Notes under the pieces: generated by a model | Told to the model about the DNA's origin: nothing | Databases searched by the model: none | Seen by the model: only the letters and a program-made list of their open reading frames with translations | Made by a program: the position numbers and the translations under genes | Part shown: piece after piece, positions 9,422 to 18,262 of the stretch | Numbering within the stretch: position 1 is the stretch's first letter | Layout: every line of letters starts with the position of its first letter | Assembly (NCBI GenBank): GCA_964409245.1 | Contig: CAYPCQ010000014.1 | Span: 1-64,000 of the forward strand | DNA from: CAIMWS01 sp964409245 | GTDB taxonomy: Bacteria > Verrucomicrobiota > Verrucomicrobiia > Limisphaerales > UBA1319 | Direction of reading: 5' to 3' | Length of the DNA stretch: 64,000 bases

Positions 9422-9654
9422 AAATGGCTTTGCCGATAAAAAACAGCGGAGTTTATTGGGCACGATTAACAACCGCTTGGCCGGCCAACAAACCCGTTCT
9501 CAATGACCGGCAGCGTCCAAGCGCGCCGACATTCATGCCCGCATTATATACAGCACACTTCCATCAACGCTATGGGGTGTTCACCCCACCCGGCCGCCAG
9601 GGATCAGCCGATTATGGTTTATTGTCCCCAGTTCTTTTGCGATCTTCACCGCCC

Positions 9655-11418
9655 ATGAACTGTTCCTTGCGAAAAACAACGGGCCTGGGCTGGCTGGCGG
9701 CGATGGCGGCCTGCGCCACTGTGGCGGCGGCGGAGCCCCAAGCCAGCATCGCGTGGGTGGAAAAAATGCCCGGCGTGCCGCAACCGCTGCACATCCTGGA
9801 TTGGCGGCTGACCGCCTCCAATTATTACCGCCTGGTATTCGATCCTGCGGCCCGCGGCCCCGGCCTGCCCGCGGTGGCTCTGACGTCCGACCGCTCCCGC
9901 TTCGGTTTCCCGGCCTACCTGAATCCCGGCCGCAAGCCGGACCCCACCGGCGGCGAAGCGATTGCCTGCCTGGCGGGTGTGGCCGGCGCCCAGCTGGTCG
10001 GTCTGGACATGCGCGGCCTCCATGGCCTCGACTGGGCGCGCAGCTGCCTGGCTTGGTTCTCCGAGGCGGATGGAGTTTACCAGAACCGCATCGGCCAAAA
10101 AGGGGGTGTCATCAGCCACGTGATCTATGGTTATTGGCCGCTGGCGCTGGGCGTGATGCTCACCGATCTGAACCGTGACGATCCCGCTTACCGCCAAAAC
10201 CTTGGCCGGCAATTCGCCTTCGTGCTGCAGATGGCCCAGGACATGGGCTGCCCGGAGCATCCCAACCTGGAACAAGGCTATGACATCGCCGCCCGCCGAA
10301 CCACCGCCACCGGCCTCGACTGGAATCCCGGCAACGCCTCCTGCCTGGCCTGGATGCTGTATGCCGGCCACCAATGGACCGGCCAGGCCGGCTACCTCGC
10401 GTGCGCGAGGGCGGCCTTGCGCTGGCAGCTCGAGCACCCCGGCCGTTATGAAATCTCCCACGCCATGGGGCCGCTGGTCATGGCCCGCCTCAATGCCGAG
10501 CACGGGGACCATTTCGACCTGGCCCGGATGCTGGACAATTGGTTTGGCGACTACACCCGCCTGCCCGGCTTTGTCCACCATTGGGCCATCACGCACGGCA
10601 CCCGGCTGGACGGCCGGCACTGCGATGGCCTCGACGGCGCCTGGTGGCGGAAGCCGGAGGGCAACGGTTTTTACGCTTTTGCCATGGGCAGCTACCAGGC
10701 TCCGGCCTGGCTGCTCCCCCTGGTGCGCTACGATCAACGCTTCGCCCGCGCCGCCGCCCGCTACGCCCTGAACGCTGCCAATAGCTGCCGCTTTTTCCTC
10801 GGCCTTGACCTGGATTGGGACCACCAGGACCACTGGGAGTGGCGCCAGTCGCTGCCGGATGGCCAGGGCTTCCTATTCTCCTACGAAGGCTTCCGCACCG
10901 AGGCGCACCACGCCGATGCCGGGCATCGCTTCCAGCCTTATGCCACGGGCGATCCGCTGGCGCTCTTCAGCCGCAAATACAGCCCGGCCAACCGAGCCCA
11001 ATACTGGCTGGACAAAACCAGCTTCAGCCAAACCCCGGATAACATCTCCCTCTACATGGGTCATCACATCGGCTTCCTGGGCGCCATCTGCCAGCCCACG
11101 GAGGTGCCCGGCATCATCGTCTGGAACCTCACCAAAACGGATTATTACCGCCCCCCCTGCTACCCCACGTTCCTGGCCCACAATCCATACGGCGAACCCA
11201 AAACCATCCCCTTCGACGTGGGCGATGCCGCGTGCGACCTCTATGACACCGTCGCGGGCCGCTTCCTCCGGCGCCAGGCCCGGGGCCGCCTATCCATTCC
11301 CTGCGCCGCCAACCAGGCACAAGTGATTGTCCTGGCCCCGGCCGGCGGCCGCCCCACCCGGGAAGGGTCCAAGTTCCTCATCGACGGGGTGGTGGTGGAC
11401 TACCGCAAAATGGATTGA
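9655..11418 (+). CDS. Secreted protein of unknown function, mostly helical
   Basis: 587 residues from MNCSLRKTTGLGWL. A signal peptide ends at about ATVAAAEP. The body is rich in aromatic residues and amphipathic helices (YGYWPLALGVMLTDLN; NASCLAWMLYAGHQWTG; YEISHAMGPLVMARL; SYQAPAWLLPLVRYDQRF). This is the look of an (alpha/alpha) toroid such as those in polysaccharide lyases, heparinases or family 9/88-type glycoside hydrolases. A beta-rich end follows (VIVWNLTKTDYYRPP to VVVDYRKMD). I recognise no catalytic signature, so a glycan-processing role is only a guess. It converges on the gene at 11470-12120 with 51 bp between stops. Confidence 0.72.
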   Translation: MNCSLRKTTGLGWLAAMAACATVAAAEPQASIAWVEKMPGVPQPLHILDWRLTASNYYRLVFDPAARGPGLPAVALTSDRSRFGFPAYLNPGRKPDPTGGEAIACLAGVAGAQLVGLDMRGLHGLDWARSCLAWFSEADGVYQNRIGQKGGVISHVIYGYWPLALGVMLTDLNRDDPAYRQNLGRQFAFVLQMAQDMGCPEHPNLEQGYDIAARRTTATGLDWNPGNASCLAWMLYAGHQWTGQAGYLACARAALRWQLEHPGRYEISHAMGPLVMARLNAEHGDHFDLARMLDNWFGDYTRLPGFVHHWAITHGTRLDGRHCDGLDGAWWRKPEGNGFYAFAMGSYQAPAWLLPLVRYDQRFARAAARYALNAANSCRFFLGLDLDWDHQDHWEWRQSLPDGQGFLFSYEGFRTEAHHADAGHRFQPYATGDPLALFSRKYSPANRAQYWLDKTSFSQTPDNISLYMGHHIGFLGAICQPTEVPGIIVWNLTKTDYYRPPCYPTFLAHNPYGEPKTIPFDVGDAACDLYDTVAGRFLRRQARGRLSIPCAANQAQVIVLAPAGGRPTREGSKFLIDGVVVDYRKMD

Positions 11419-11469
11419 GCAGCGATTGGTTATTACCGGCCGGCCCGTGGATGGAAAGCCCTGGCGGGA

Positions 11470-12120
11470 TTATCCCATCCCCAGCTCTTTCACAAAATCG
11501 GCCTCCTCCCGATAATGCTTCTCCCGCAGCCCAAGCTGTTCGATCACCAGTTTTTTCACCACTGCCGCCACCTGGTCGCGGGTCCAGACGATCGCCTCCG
11601 AAGTCGCCGCCATGGGCGCCAGTTTATCGACGCGGGAATAGGGGCCGGGAATGCAGGTGCGATAGCGCACGGTAAGCCGGCTCCCGATCATGGCCGCCAC
11701 CCCCGCGCCGGCGGCGGCGAACAGCCAATGATAGTGGAGCAGCAAAGCGCCGAAAATGCTGGCTGAAACCAGCCATAAGCAGGCCACCAGCCACCCCGGC
11801 CGGACCAGGGCGGGCCAGCTCCTGGCGCCCACAGCGTTCTTGAGATCCTCCCACACCTGCGGCTCGGACTTTCCTTTGGTGAGCAGCCGGATCTCGGAAT
11901 GGATGGTCCGGGAAACGCTCAAGGCCCGGATCAATCCCTTGCGGATCAGGTAAAAGGCCCGCTGGGTGACACAGACGCGCTCATCGCTGGTGCGGAGCTT
12001 GCCAAACACCAGGTCGATCACCGCCGCCGGCGTGACCAAGGCCGCCATTTCGGAGTCCTCTATCGTCACGCCGAAGGCCTCTTCGATGGCCATGATCAAT
12101 TCTATTCCGTCCAGTCCCAC
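11470..12120 (-). CDS. Membrane protein with acyl-carrier-like halves in swapped order
   Basis: 216 residues if GTG at 12118-12120 is the start (GLDGIELIMAIEEAFG). An upstream GTG at 12171 would add 17 residues. Residues 1-42 match the second half of an acyl carrier protein fold (the helix after the DSL motif, then FGVTIED and a closing helix). The last ~35 residues (VVKKLVIEQLGLREKHYREEADFVKELGMG) match the first helix and loop up to the LG before DSL. The carrier serine position reads LDG, so no phosphopantetheine site is seen. A second helix-1-like segment (LIRKGLIRALSVSRTIHSE) lies at 58-77, and a pair of membrane helices at about 107-147. This looks like a fold whose halves close around a membrane insertion. 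Role unknown. Confidence 0.7.
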   Translation of the reverse strand: MGLDGIELIMAIEEAFGVTIEDSEMAALVTPAAVIDLVFGKLRTSDERVCVTQRAFYLIRKGLIRALSVSRTIHSEIRLLTKGKSEPQVWEDLKNAVGARSWPALVRPGWLVACLWLVSASIFGALLLHYHWLFAAAGAGVAAMIGSRLTVRYRTCIPGPYSRVDKLAPMAATSEAIVWTRDQVAAVVKKLVIEQLGLREKHYREEADFVKELGMG

Positions 12121-12237
12121 GGGTATCGCTTTTTCCAGTATAATAAACGCCTCCGGACCGCATTTCAACACCCTCCAGCCACGGCGCGCTGGCTGCCGCC
12201 TTCATCCTGTTTTTCCGGCCGCCTGGGTGTGCGGTTT

Positions 12238-12560
12238 CTATGGGTCTTCCGCTTGAATGGTCCAGTCCTGGAATTCGACCGTGTAGGCGCGCTGGTCGCA
12301 GGCCCCGGCCGCCAGCCCGATATCCACGCTTTCCGCAATTCCCGGCACTTTCCCGGTCTGCCGGAGATTGGTCCAGGCCACCCCGTCGTAGCTGATGCCG
12401 GAGGAAAAACGGTCGCCCTGCCGCACCAGCTTCAGCCACAGGGGATAAGGGTGCGTGCGCGGATGATTCTGGCTGGCGGCCTTGTGCATGCAGCCATTGC
12501 CAAATTCATCCCATTCCAGGCCGGCCCGGCCACCGCCCACAGCGCGGCCATCCGGAACCG
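12238..12560 (-). pseudogene. Remnant of a secreted concanavalin/DUF1349-like protein
   Basis: The minus-strand frame ending at 12238 reads as real beta-rich sequence: LEWDEFGNGCMHK, then WLKLVRQGDRFSSGISYDG, VAWTNLRQTGKVP, VDIGLAAGACDQRAY and TVEFQDWTI. This is the usual C-terminal pattern of DUF1349/LamG-like domains (W.KLVR.G..F....S.DG..W). Upstream of about 12560 the frame becomes Arg/Gly/Pro-rich without domain character and no signal peptide or good start is found, so the gene looks truncated or frameshifted. Confidence 0.4.
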
Positions 12561-13624
12561 CCCCGCGGTCGGTTTTCCACCCGCTCGGGGCCAAAGCGAG
12601 GCCGCGCGGGCACGCCTTGTCCCCAAGCCAGGACAAATCGAATTTTGCTTTTGGACCATGGCCGGGAGATTAAACACCCGGCGTGGCCCGCGCAATCCGG
12701 AACCCTCCTGCGCCACCTCCAGCTTCAACCCCCAATTAATTGAACGCCCAAGTAAAAAAAGCCTGGGGAAATCGCCGGTGGCTTTCCCATCGTGGGCCGG
12801 CTTTTCCAGGATTAACCGGGCATGGGGATCCCAGCGCTGACCAGCCAAGGACAAACGACCGTGCCGCTGGAAATCCGCCCCGCATAAGCTCCTTTAAACT
12901 CCGTTATTTCCGCTCCAAGGCTTCCACCAGCCGCCATTTGGCCAGCAACCCACGCAAGCACCCCTCCGGCACTATTCATCATTTGATCATTGGTGTTTTT
13001 CCTCAATGGAGTCCACCGAGTCCATGGAAGGCTGGCGTCCCGGGCTGGTTTTTGCCATGCTCTGATCAGCGGGTTTCCCGCCCGCTTCCCGCCGGCGCCG
13101 CCAGCGGGTTCAGCGGCCACGGCTATGAATATGAATGAAAAAACGGATCAGGCGGTTGACGCCTGCCACAAACCACGCATCGACCGTCTCCACTCGGGCG
13201 CCCTGCCGGAAGCCATCCTGGCGATCACAGGCGAATACGGTGTGGGTGCCTCCCCCGCCGCGCTATGCGCTGAGATCGGCCGCTGCCTGCACCGGATCAG
13301 GATGGCTGCCTTCGGGATGTTCACCTTCCTTGCACCTGGTTCCACCTGATTCCACATCCGGGCTTCCCCCCCTCCCCGGGGTCGGCCAAATCAATCTGGA
13401 TGTCCTCCTTGGAGTCGAGAATCGTCATGTTTTGGAAGAACGTCTAATTCACCAACGCCGCCACCGTGATCCATTGGCGGCAGATGGGGGTGGGCTGGAG
13501 CGCATCTGTTCGAAACTGGTGCGGCATGATGCAATTGCCAGGCGCTTGAGCCGGCCTATGGGCGGCGGCGGGGCGGGGCGAATTATGATGTAATAATGCC
13601 GGATTGTGGTATAAGGAAGAGCGT
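12561..13624. other. Long region without an intact gene
   Basis: About 1 kb with only arbitrary-looking open frames on both strands. A minus-strand Met followed by a signal-like stretch (VLAWVAGQMAAGGSLGAE) near 12880-12980 could be the lost 5' end of the pseudogene next door, but I cannot join them. A short minus-strand segment near 13380-13430 reads MTILDSKEDIQIDLADPGE and may be another remnant. The last bases before 13625 hold the ribosome-binding site of the next gene. Confidence 0.4.
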
Positions 13625-15211
13625 ATGTCAGTCAAACCGCTGAATAGGTCCCGGCGCACCCCAAGCCTGGAATCAAGAATGGGCTGGTGCGGATTGATCA
13701 TTCTTTGTGCCCTGCTCCCTGCGAGTTTAAGGGCGGATAACCTTCGCATCGCCTTGGGGGGCGCCCACACCCTGGAGCTGGTTTTGGTGAAAAAGGGATC
13801 CTTCCAGCAAGGGTCTCCCCCCGGCGAAACCGGGCGCAATGCCGATGAAACAGCGCACCCGGTGACTTTGACGCGCGATTTCCACCTGGGGAAATATCCG
13901 GTGACGAAAGGCCAATTTGCGGTATTTGTGGCGGAAACCGGTTACCGCACCGAGGCGGAACGGGGAACGAGCGGCGGTTTCGGCTGGAACGGCAAGGCCT
14001 TGGAACAAAACAAAGTTTATCATTGGCGCAATCCGGGATTTCCCCAGACCGATGCCCACCCGGTTTGCCTGGTGACCTTCACCGACGCCCAAAATTTCTG
14101 CCAGTGGCTCTCCCGCAAGGCGGGGCGGGAGATGCAATTGCCCACTGAGGCCGAATGGGAGTACGCCCGCCGGGCCGGGACAACCACCGCCTGGAGCAAT
14201 GGCAACGAGGTGGATCGCGCCTGGGAGGTGGCCTGGTTCAAGCCCATCGCGGGCCACTCCACCCATCCGGTGGGGCTGAAACCAGCCAACGCCTGGGGCC
14301 TGCATATGGAAGGCAACGTTTTGGAATGGTGCCGCGATTGGTATGGGCCGTATCCCCCCGGCGCGGTTGCCGATCCGGTGCAGACCGATTCCCAGCTATC
14401 CGATAAACCCCGGCGGATATTGCGCGGCGGTTCCTGGCTCAAGGAGGCCGCCGCCACGCGCGCCGCCGCCCGCCACCGCAACGACCCGGGCAGCCGCAAC
14501 GCCGACAATGGATTCCGCGTGCTGAGCTATGCGGCCCCCTCCCCCGCGCCTGCGCTGGACCCTCCGGTGGAAAAGGCCGGTTTGCCTCCAGCCGCTCCGC
14601 AGGTCATGGCCGCCACCCCCTCGGCAGCGCCCCCCGCCTCCCCGGCGGGGAATCCCCCTTGGCGGGGATCTGCGATCCCGGCCATGAGTGGCTTTGCCCT
14701 GTTCCCGGCTTTCGTTCTGGGATTTATGGGGTTGGTTTTCGTGTTGTTCATCGTCAAATTGGTGAAGGTTTTCTCCGGATCCCGCGACCACCTGTCCCCC
14801 TCCCGGGGCCTGCCGTTTGGAGGGGCCTGCGCCGGCCAGCCGATCCCCGGCGCCTATACGGAGATGGCCGGCGACGGTTACTGGGTCCAGGTGGATCCTG
14901 ACTACGTGGGCATGGCCCTGCAGGGCGTTTGTTTCATGGCTGGCGAGCAAGTCATCCATCAATTCATCGGCCAGCCGGGGCCCGATGGGCGCCAGTTCAT
15001 TTACACCGGACGCCGGCCCGACCGGGTCACCATTATGCAATCAGCGCGTGCGGGATCCGGCGCGTTCACCCAGGACAATTGGATCGCTTCCCCAAGCGAT
15101 TTGGATGACTCCACTGACAGCCCGGGCGATCTGGACAGCTCCCCCACCAACGTGATCGCCGCCAGCACGGTGATTTCCCATTCGGCTCAGCGATTCCCCC
15201 CGGCCTATTGA
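13625..15211 (+). CDS. Formylglycine-generating-enzyme-fold membrane protein, catalytic cysteines absent
   Basis: 528 residues from MSVKPLNRSRR, with AAGGAAG upstream. After a signal-type helix (about 20-38), residues ~45-305 form an FGE-sulfatase domain: FQQGSPPGETGRNADETAHPV, FHLGKYPVTKGQFAVFV, HPVCLVTFTDAQNFCQWLS, LPTEAEWEYARRAGT, GLHMEGNVLEWCRDWYG and RRILRGGSWLKEAAATRAAAR. Active FGEs have two cysteines just after RGGSW; here those positions are Lys/Ala/Thr, so oxidase activity is unlikely. A Pro/Ala linker leads to a membrane helix (ALFPAFVLGFMGLVFVLFIV, about 360-380) and an unrecognised ~140-residue tail that is probably on the other side. Its stop overlaps the next gene's ATG (TGATG), so the two are probably translated together. 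Confidence 0.85.
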   Translation: MSVKPLNRSRRTPSLESRMGWCGLIILCALLPASLRADNLRIALGGAHTLELVLVKKGSFQQGSPPGETGRNADETAHPVTLTRDFHLGKYPVTKGQFAVFVAETGYRTEAERGTSGGFGWNGKALEQNKVYHWRNPGFPQTDAHPVCLVTFTDAQNFCQWLSRKAGREMQLPTEAEWEYARRAGTTTAWSNGNEVDRAWEVAWFKPIAGHSTHPVGLKPANAWGLHMEGNVLEWCRDWYGPYPPGAVADPVQTDSQLSDKPRRILRGGSWLKEAAATRAAARHRNDPGSRNADNGFRVLSYAAPSPAPALDPPVEKAGLPPAAPQVMAATPSAAPPASPAGNPPWRGSAIPAMSGFALFPAFVLGFMGLVFVLFIVKLVKVFSGSRDHLSPSRGLPFGGACAGQPIPGAYTEMAGDGYWVQVDPDYVGMALQGVCFMAGEQVIHQFIGQPGPDGRQFIYTGRRPDRVTIMQSARAGSGAFTQDNWIASPSDLDDSTDSPGDLDSSPTNVIAASTVISHSAQRFPPAY

Positions 15212-18078
15212 TGGCCGGCGCACCTGCCGGATTGATGAAGGCCTGCATTTTCTACCGCCAGCCCCGGGATTTTCTCCTGGCGGGCCGCACCCGCCGGTCA
15301 CTGCGGGCGGCCGGCATTCAGGAGGTGCAGGAGCTGGGATGGCTCACCCCTGAGAAAATGGCCCTGGCGCGCCAGGCAGCCGGGGTGTGGTTCCTGCGCG
15401 CCGGCTCGTGGCTGGCCCGGCCTGGCGCCTGGCAGGCTCCGCTCCCCAGCGCCACCGGCCGGGGGCTGTGCGCCGTGGGCCTGCCGCTCGCGCCGGGAGG
15501 CCAAGGCCTGGCTGCGTCCGTGTGGGTCCGACTCCACCGGCAAACCGGCGGCGATTTTTCCAGGCTGACCACCACCGCGGAGGAACGGGCGGAGCTCACC
15601 TCCATCTATTGGGATTCCCGCGCCCTGGCCACGCTGAATGCGGAGGATACCCTGGAGGCCTGGCTGGCCGCCAGTTTTGCCCAGGGCCGCGCCGTCCATT
15701 TTCCGCCCTTGGATGCCTGCCTCGACCACCGGTTGCGGGTGCTGCAAATCATCCCGGCATTGCATCGCGGCGGGGCGGAGCAGATCACGATCCAATTATG
15801 CGGGGACTTGAACCGTTTGGGCACCCCCACCGCAGTGGCCCTGTTGGGCCGCCCCGGGCGCCAAACCCTGCCCCCTCCCCCTCAAGTATTGGATCTGTCC
15901 GCCATCCCCCGGCGGCAGGACCGCCACCAACGGCTTGCCCGGTGCGTAGCGGCCTCGGGCATCGACCTCCTGCACACGCACCTGCTGACCGGCGCGGATA
16001 TGCGGGCGGTCGCCGCTTCCGGCGCTCCCCAAGTCGTCACGGTGCACAACACCCGGGCGGGCTGGCCGGAGGGCCTGGATCAAGTGGGCCGCCAGGACGT
16101 GGCCCTGTGCGTCGGCTGCGCCCAGGCCGTCGCCCGGGAATGGGACGCGCGGCGGGTCCCCATCCGCGTCGTGTGGAACGGCATCGATCCGTCCCGCTGT
16201 GCCCCGGCGCCCGAGGCCATCGCCCGCGGCCTGGCCCTGCGCCGTGGGTGGGGTTTTCAGCCGGAGGAATGGGTGCTGCTGGCCCTGGCGAATTTTCGCC
16301 CCCAAAAACGCCTCCACCTGCTGCCGGAGATTCTCCAAGCCACGCGGGATTTGCTCGCCGGAGATCCGCGTGCGGAGCGCGTGCGCCTGGTGATCGCCGG
16401 CGAAGCCTTGACCGGGCACCCGGAGGCGCAGGCGTTGGTTCAATCCATCAAGGCCGGGTTCCGCCGGCTTGGGCTGGAGTCCTGCGTGCGCTGGCTGGGC
16501 TCGGTGTCCGATATTGCCGCGCTGCTGGCGGCGGTGGACGCGCTGGTCTCCCCGAGCGCCCACGAAGGCCTGAGCCTGGCGCATTTGGAGGCGATCGCCG
16601 CGGGCAAATGGGTCGTGGCCGCCGGGGTGGGTGGAACCCCCGAAGTGGCGGCCAAATGCCCCCGGTTGCGCTGTGTTCCCGCCGCGGCCCCACCCGCCGC
16701 CTACGCTGAAATCCTGGTGGAATGGATCGCCAGGCCGCCGGCCAATCCGCCCCCTATTCCCGCCACGGAATCCGGCGCCCGCGGGGCAGTGGAGCTGGAT
16801 TCCATTTCCCCACCGCCATCGCCAACGCCTCCGGCCCCACCTCCGCCCAGCCAGCCAGCTTCGCCACCGGCAACCTCGCTGCCGGCGGATTTCACCCACA
16901 CTGCCATGGCCCGGCGCTACCGGTGGCTTTACGAGCGGACCCTGGCTGCCGTCCAGCGCCGCCCGGGCAAAGGTGTCTGGTTGATCACCAACAATTTCTC
17001 GGTGGGCGGCGCGCAATCGAGCGCCCGGCGCCTGCTGCTGGGGCTCAAAAAACTTGGCGTGCCCGTCCGGGCCATGGTGGTGCAGGAAGATCCAACCAAC
17101 CCCACACCCGGCTGCCAGGCACTGGCGCAGGCCGGGGTGCCGGTGCTCACAGTGCCGGCCGCCTCCAGCACCGATCCTCTGGCCGGAATCCAGCCCGCCC
17201 TGGTGGCGATCGACGCCGATCCCGCCCAGGCGGTTTTCTTTTGGAACCTGATCCCCTGGATCAAAATCCTGCTGGCGGACGCCCTGTGGGACACGCCCAT
17301 TTTCGATGTGAGTCCCGGCGAAATGTATTATGCCTCCCTGGACAAATACTGGGCCCATCCGCTGCCCGTAGTGCCCTGCCTGAGCGCTCCCGACTACGGC
17401 CAGCGGCTGGCGGGGGTGGTGGTTAAATACCAGGCGGAGGCGGCGCAGGCCGCGGCCACCCTGCAAGCGCCCGTGCAGGTGATCCCAAACGGACTGCCTT
17501 GGGAGGAGTATCCCGAAAAACCACCTTCCTCCGCCACCGGGATTTTCCGCTGGGGCACCGCGGCCCGCATCAACCCCCAAAAGCGCCTGGAGGAATTGCT
17601 GCAGGCCTTTCGGCTGGCCGTCCCCCATCTGCCACCCTGTGAGCTCCTGATCGCTGGCGGAGTGGAGCCCGGGGACGAGGATTATGCGCAGCAACTGCGG
17701 GCCTTGGCCCGGGATTTGCCCGTGGTCTGGATGGGGGAGGTGGACATCCGCCCGTTTTACTCCCGTCTCGATGCCTTTGTGATGGTCTCGCACCCAGCGG
17801 GCTGCCCCAATGCCTCGCTGGAGGCCCTGGCCACCGGCTTGCCGGTCATCGCCACCGATGTGGGCGGAGCCAGTGAACAAGTCCTGGACCAGGTCACTGG
17901 CCTGCTGGTTCCCCCGGACCGGCCCTATCTGATCGCCAATGCCATGGTCAAGCTCGCCCTTGATCCCGCCTTGCAGCAAACCCTGGGGCGCAATGCCCGC
18001 GGGCACATTAAATCCCATTTCAGCTTGGAGAGGATGGTTGCGGATTACCTGAAGCTGGTCCCCACCCAGCGCGAATGA
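15211..18078 (+). CDS. Large protein with two fused family-4 glycosyltransferases
   Basis: 955 residues; ATG at 15211 overlaps the previous stop. Residues ~1-170 are an unrecognised domain (FYRQPRDFLLAGRTRRSL). GT-B unit 1 is ~172-515: LQIIPALHRGGAEQITIQL, DLLHTHLLTGADM, VVWNGIDP, LANFRPQKRLHLLPEIL and AHEGLSLAHLEAIAAGKW. A Pro-rich linker of about 50 residues follows. GT-B unit 2 is ~590-950: WLITNNFSVGGAQSSARRLL, VIPNGLPWEEYPEK, AARINPQKRLEELLQAFRLA, PNASLEALATGLPVIATDVG and TGLLVPPDRPYL. Both units keep the E-x7-E region of GT4 retaining enzymes, so both may be active. The role is transfer of sugars from nucleotide donors to a glycan, lipid or protein. Cytoplasmic, with no membrane segment. 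Confidence 0.88.
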   Translation: MAGAPAGLMKACIFYRQPRDFLLAGRTRRSLRAAGIQEVQELGWLTPEKMALARQAAGVWFLRAGSWLARPGAWQAPLPSATGRGLCAVGLPLAPGGQGLAASVWVRLHRQTGGDFSRLTTTAEERAELTSIYWDSRALATLNAEDTLEAWLAASFAQGRAVHFPPLDACLDHRLRVLQIIPALHRGGAEQITIQLCGDLNRLGTPTAVALLGRPGRQTLPPPPQVLDLSAIPRRQDRHQRLARCVAASGIDLLHTHLLTGADMRAVAASGAPQVVTVHNTRAGWPEGLDQVGRQDVALCVGCAQAVAREWDARRVPIRVVWNGIDPSRCAPAPEAIARGLALRRGWGFQPEEWVLLALANFRPQKRLHLLPEILQATRDLLAGDPRAERVRLVIAGEALTGHPEAQALVQSIKAGFRRLGLESCVRWLGSVSDIAALLAAVDALVSPSAHEGLSLAHLEAIAAGKWVVAAGVGGTPEVAAKCPRLRCVPAAAPPAAYAEILVEWIARPPANPPPIPATESGARGAVELDSISPPPSPTPPAPPPPSQPASPPATSLPADFTHTAMARRYRWLYERTLAAVQRRPGKGVWLITNNFSVGGAQSSARRLLLGLKKLGVPVRAMVVQEDPTNPTPGCQALAQAGVPVLTVPAASSTDPLAGIQPALVAIDADPAQAVFFWNLIPWIKILLADALWDTPIFDVSPGEMYYASLDKYWAHPLPVVPCLSAPDYGQRLAGVVVKYQAEAAQAAATLQAPVQVIPNGLPWEEYPEKPPSSATGIFRWGTAARINPQKRLEELLQAFRLAVPHLPPCELLIAGGVEPGDEDYAQQLRALARDLPVVWMGEVDIRPFYSRLDAFVMVSHPAGCPNASLEALATGLPVIATDVGGASEQVLDQVTGLLVPPDRPYLIANAMVKLALDPALQQTLGRNARGHIKSHFSLERMVADYLKLVPTQRE

Positions 18079-18262
18079 AATTCAAACCAGCGCCCGGCCC
18101 GGGGTCCTCCGGTTTCGCCGCCCGCCCTATTTCGGGCAACAGCGCAGCCGGTGCTGGGGCGCCAAAATGGACAAATGGACAAATGGATGGATATTGCGGA
18201 AGCCGCCGGTGCCCAGGCCACCAGTGCCAGCCCTGGCCACCCGGTCAAAGAGTAAAATAATT

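Noticed and set aside
8021..9439. 472-codon open frame on the plus strand
   Set aside because: Antisense of the radical SAM gene with its CxxxCxxC motif; no signal or motif of its own.
9646..10833. 395-codon open frame on the minus strand
   Set aside because: Antisense of the secreted helical protein; composition is His/Gln/Val-biased and non-globular.
13625..15211. A true formylglycine-generating enzyme
   Set aside because: The cysteines needed after RGGSW are absent and no sulfatase is adjacent, so only the fold is claimed.
15796..18018. 740-codon open frame on the minus strand
   Set aside because: It lies exactly opposite the double glycosyltransferase, whose motifs are unmistakable. 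Its translation is Gly/Gln/Arg/His-rich with no domain, as expected for the antisense of GC-rich codons.
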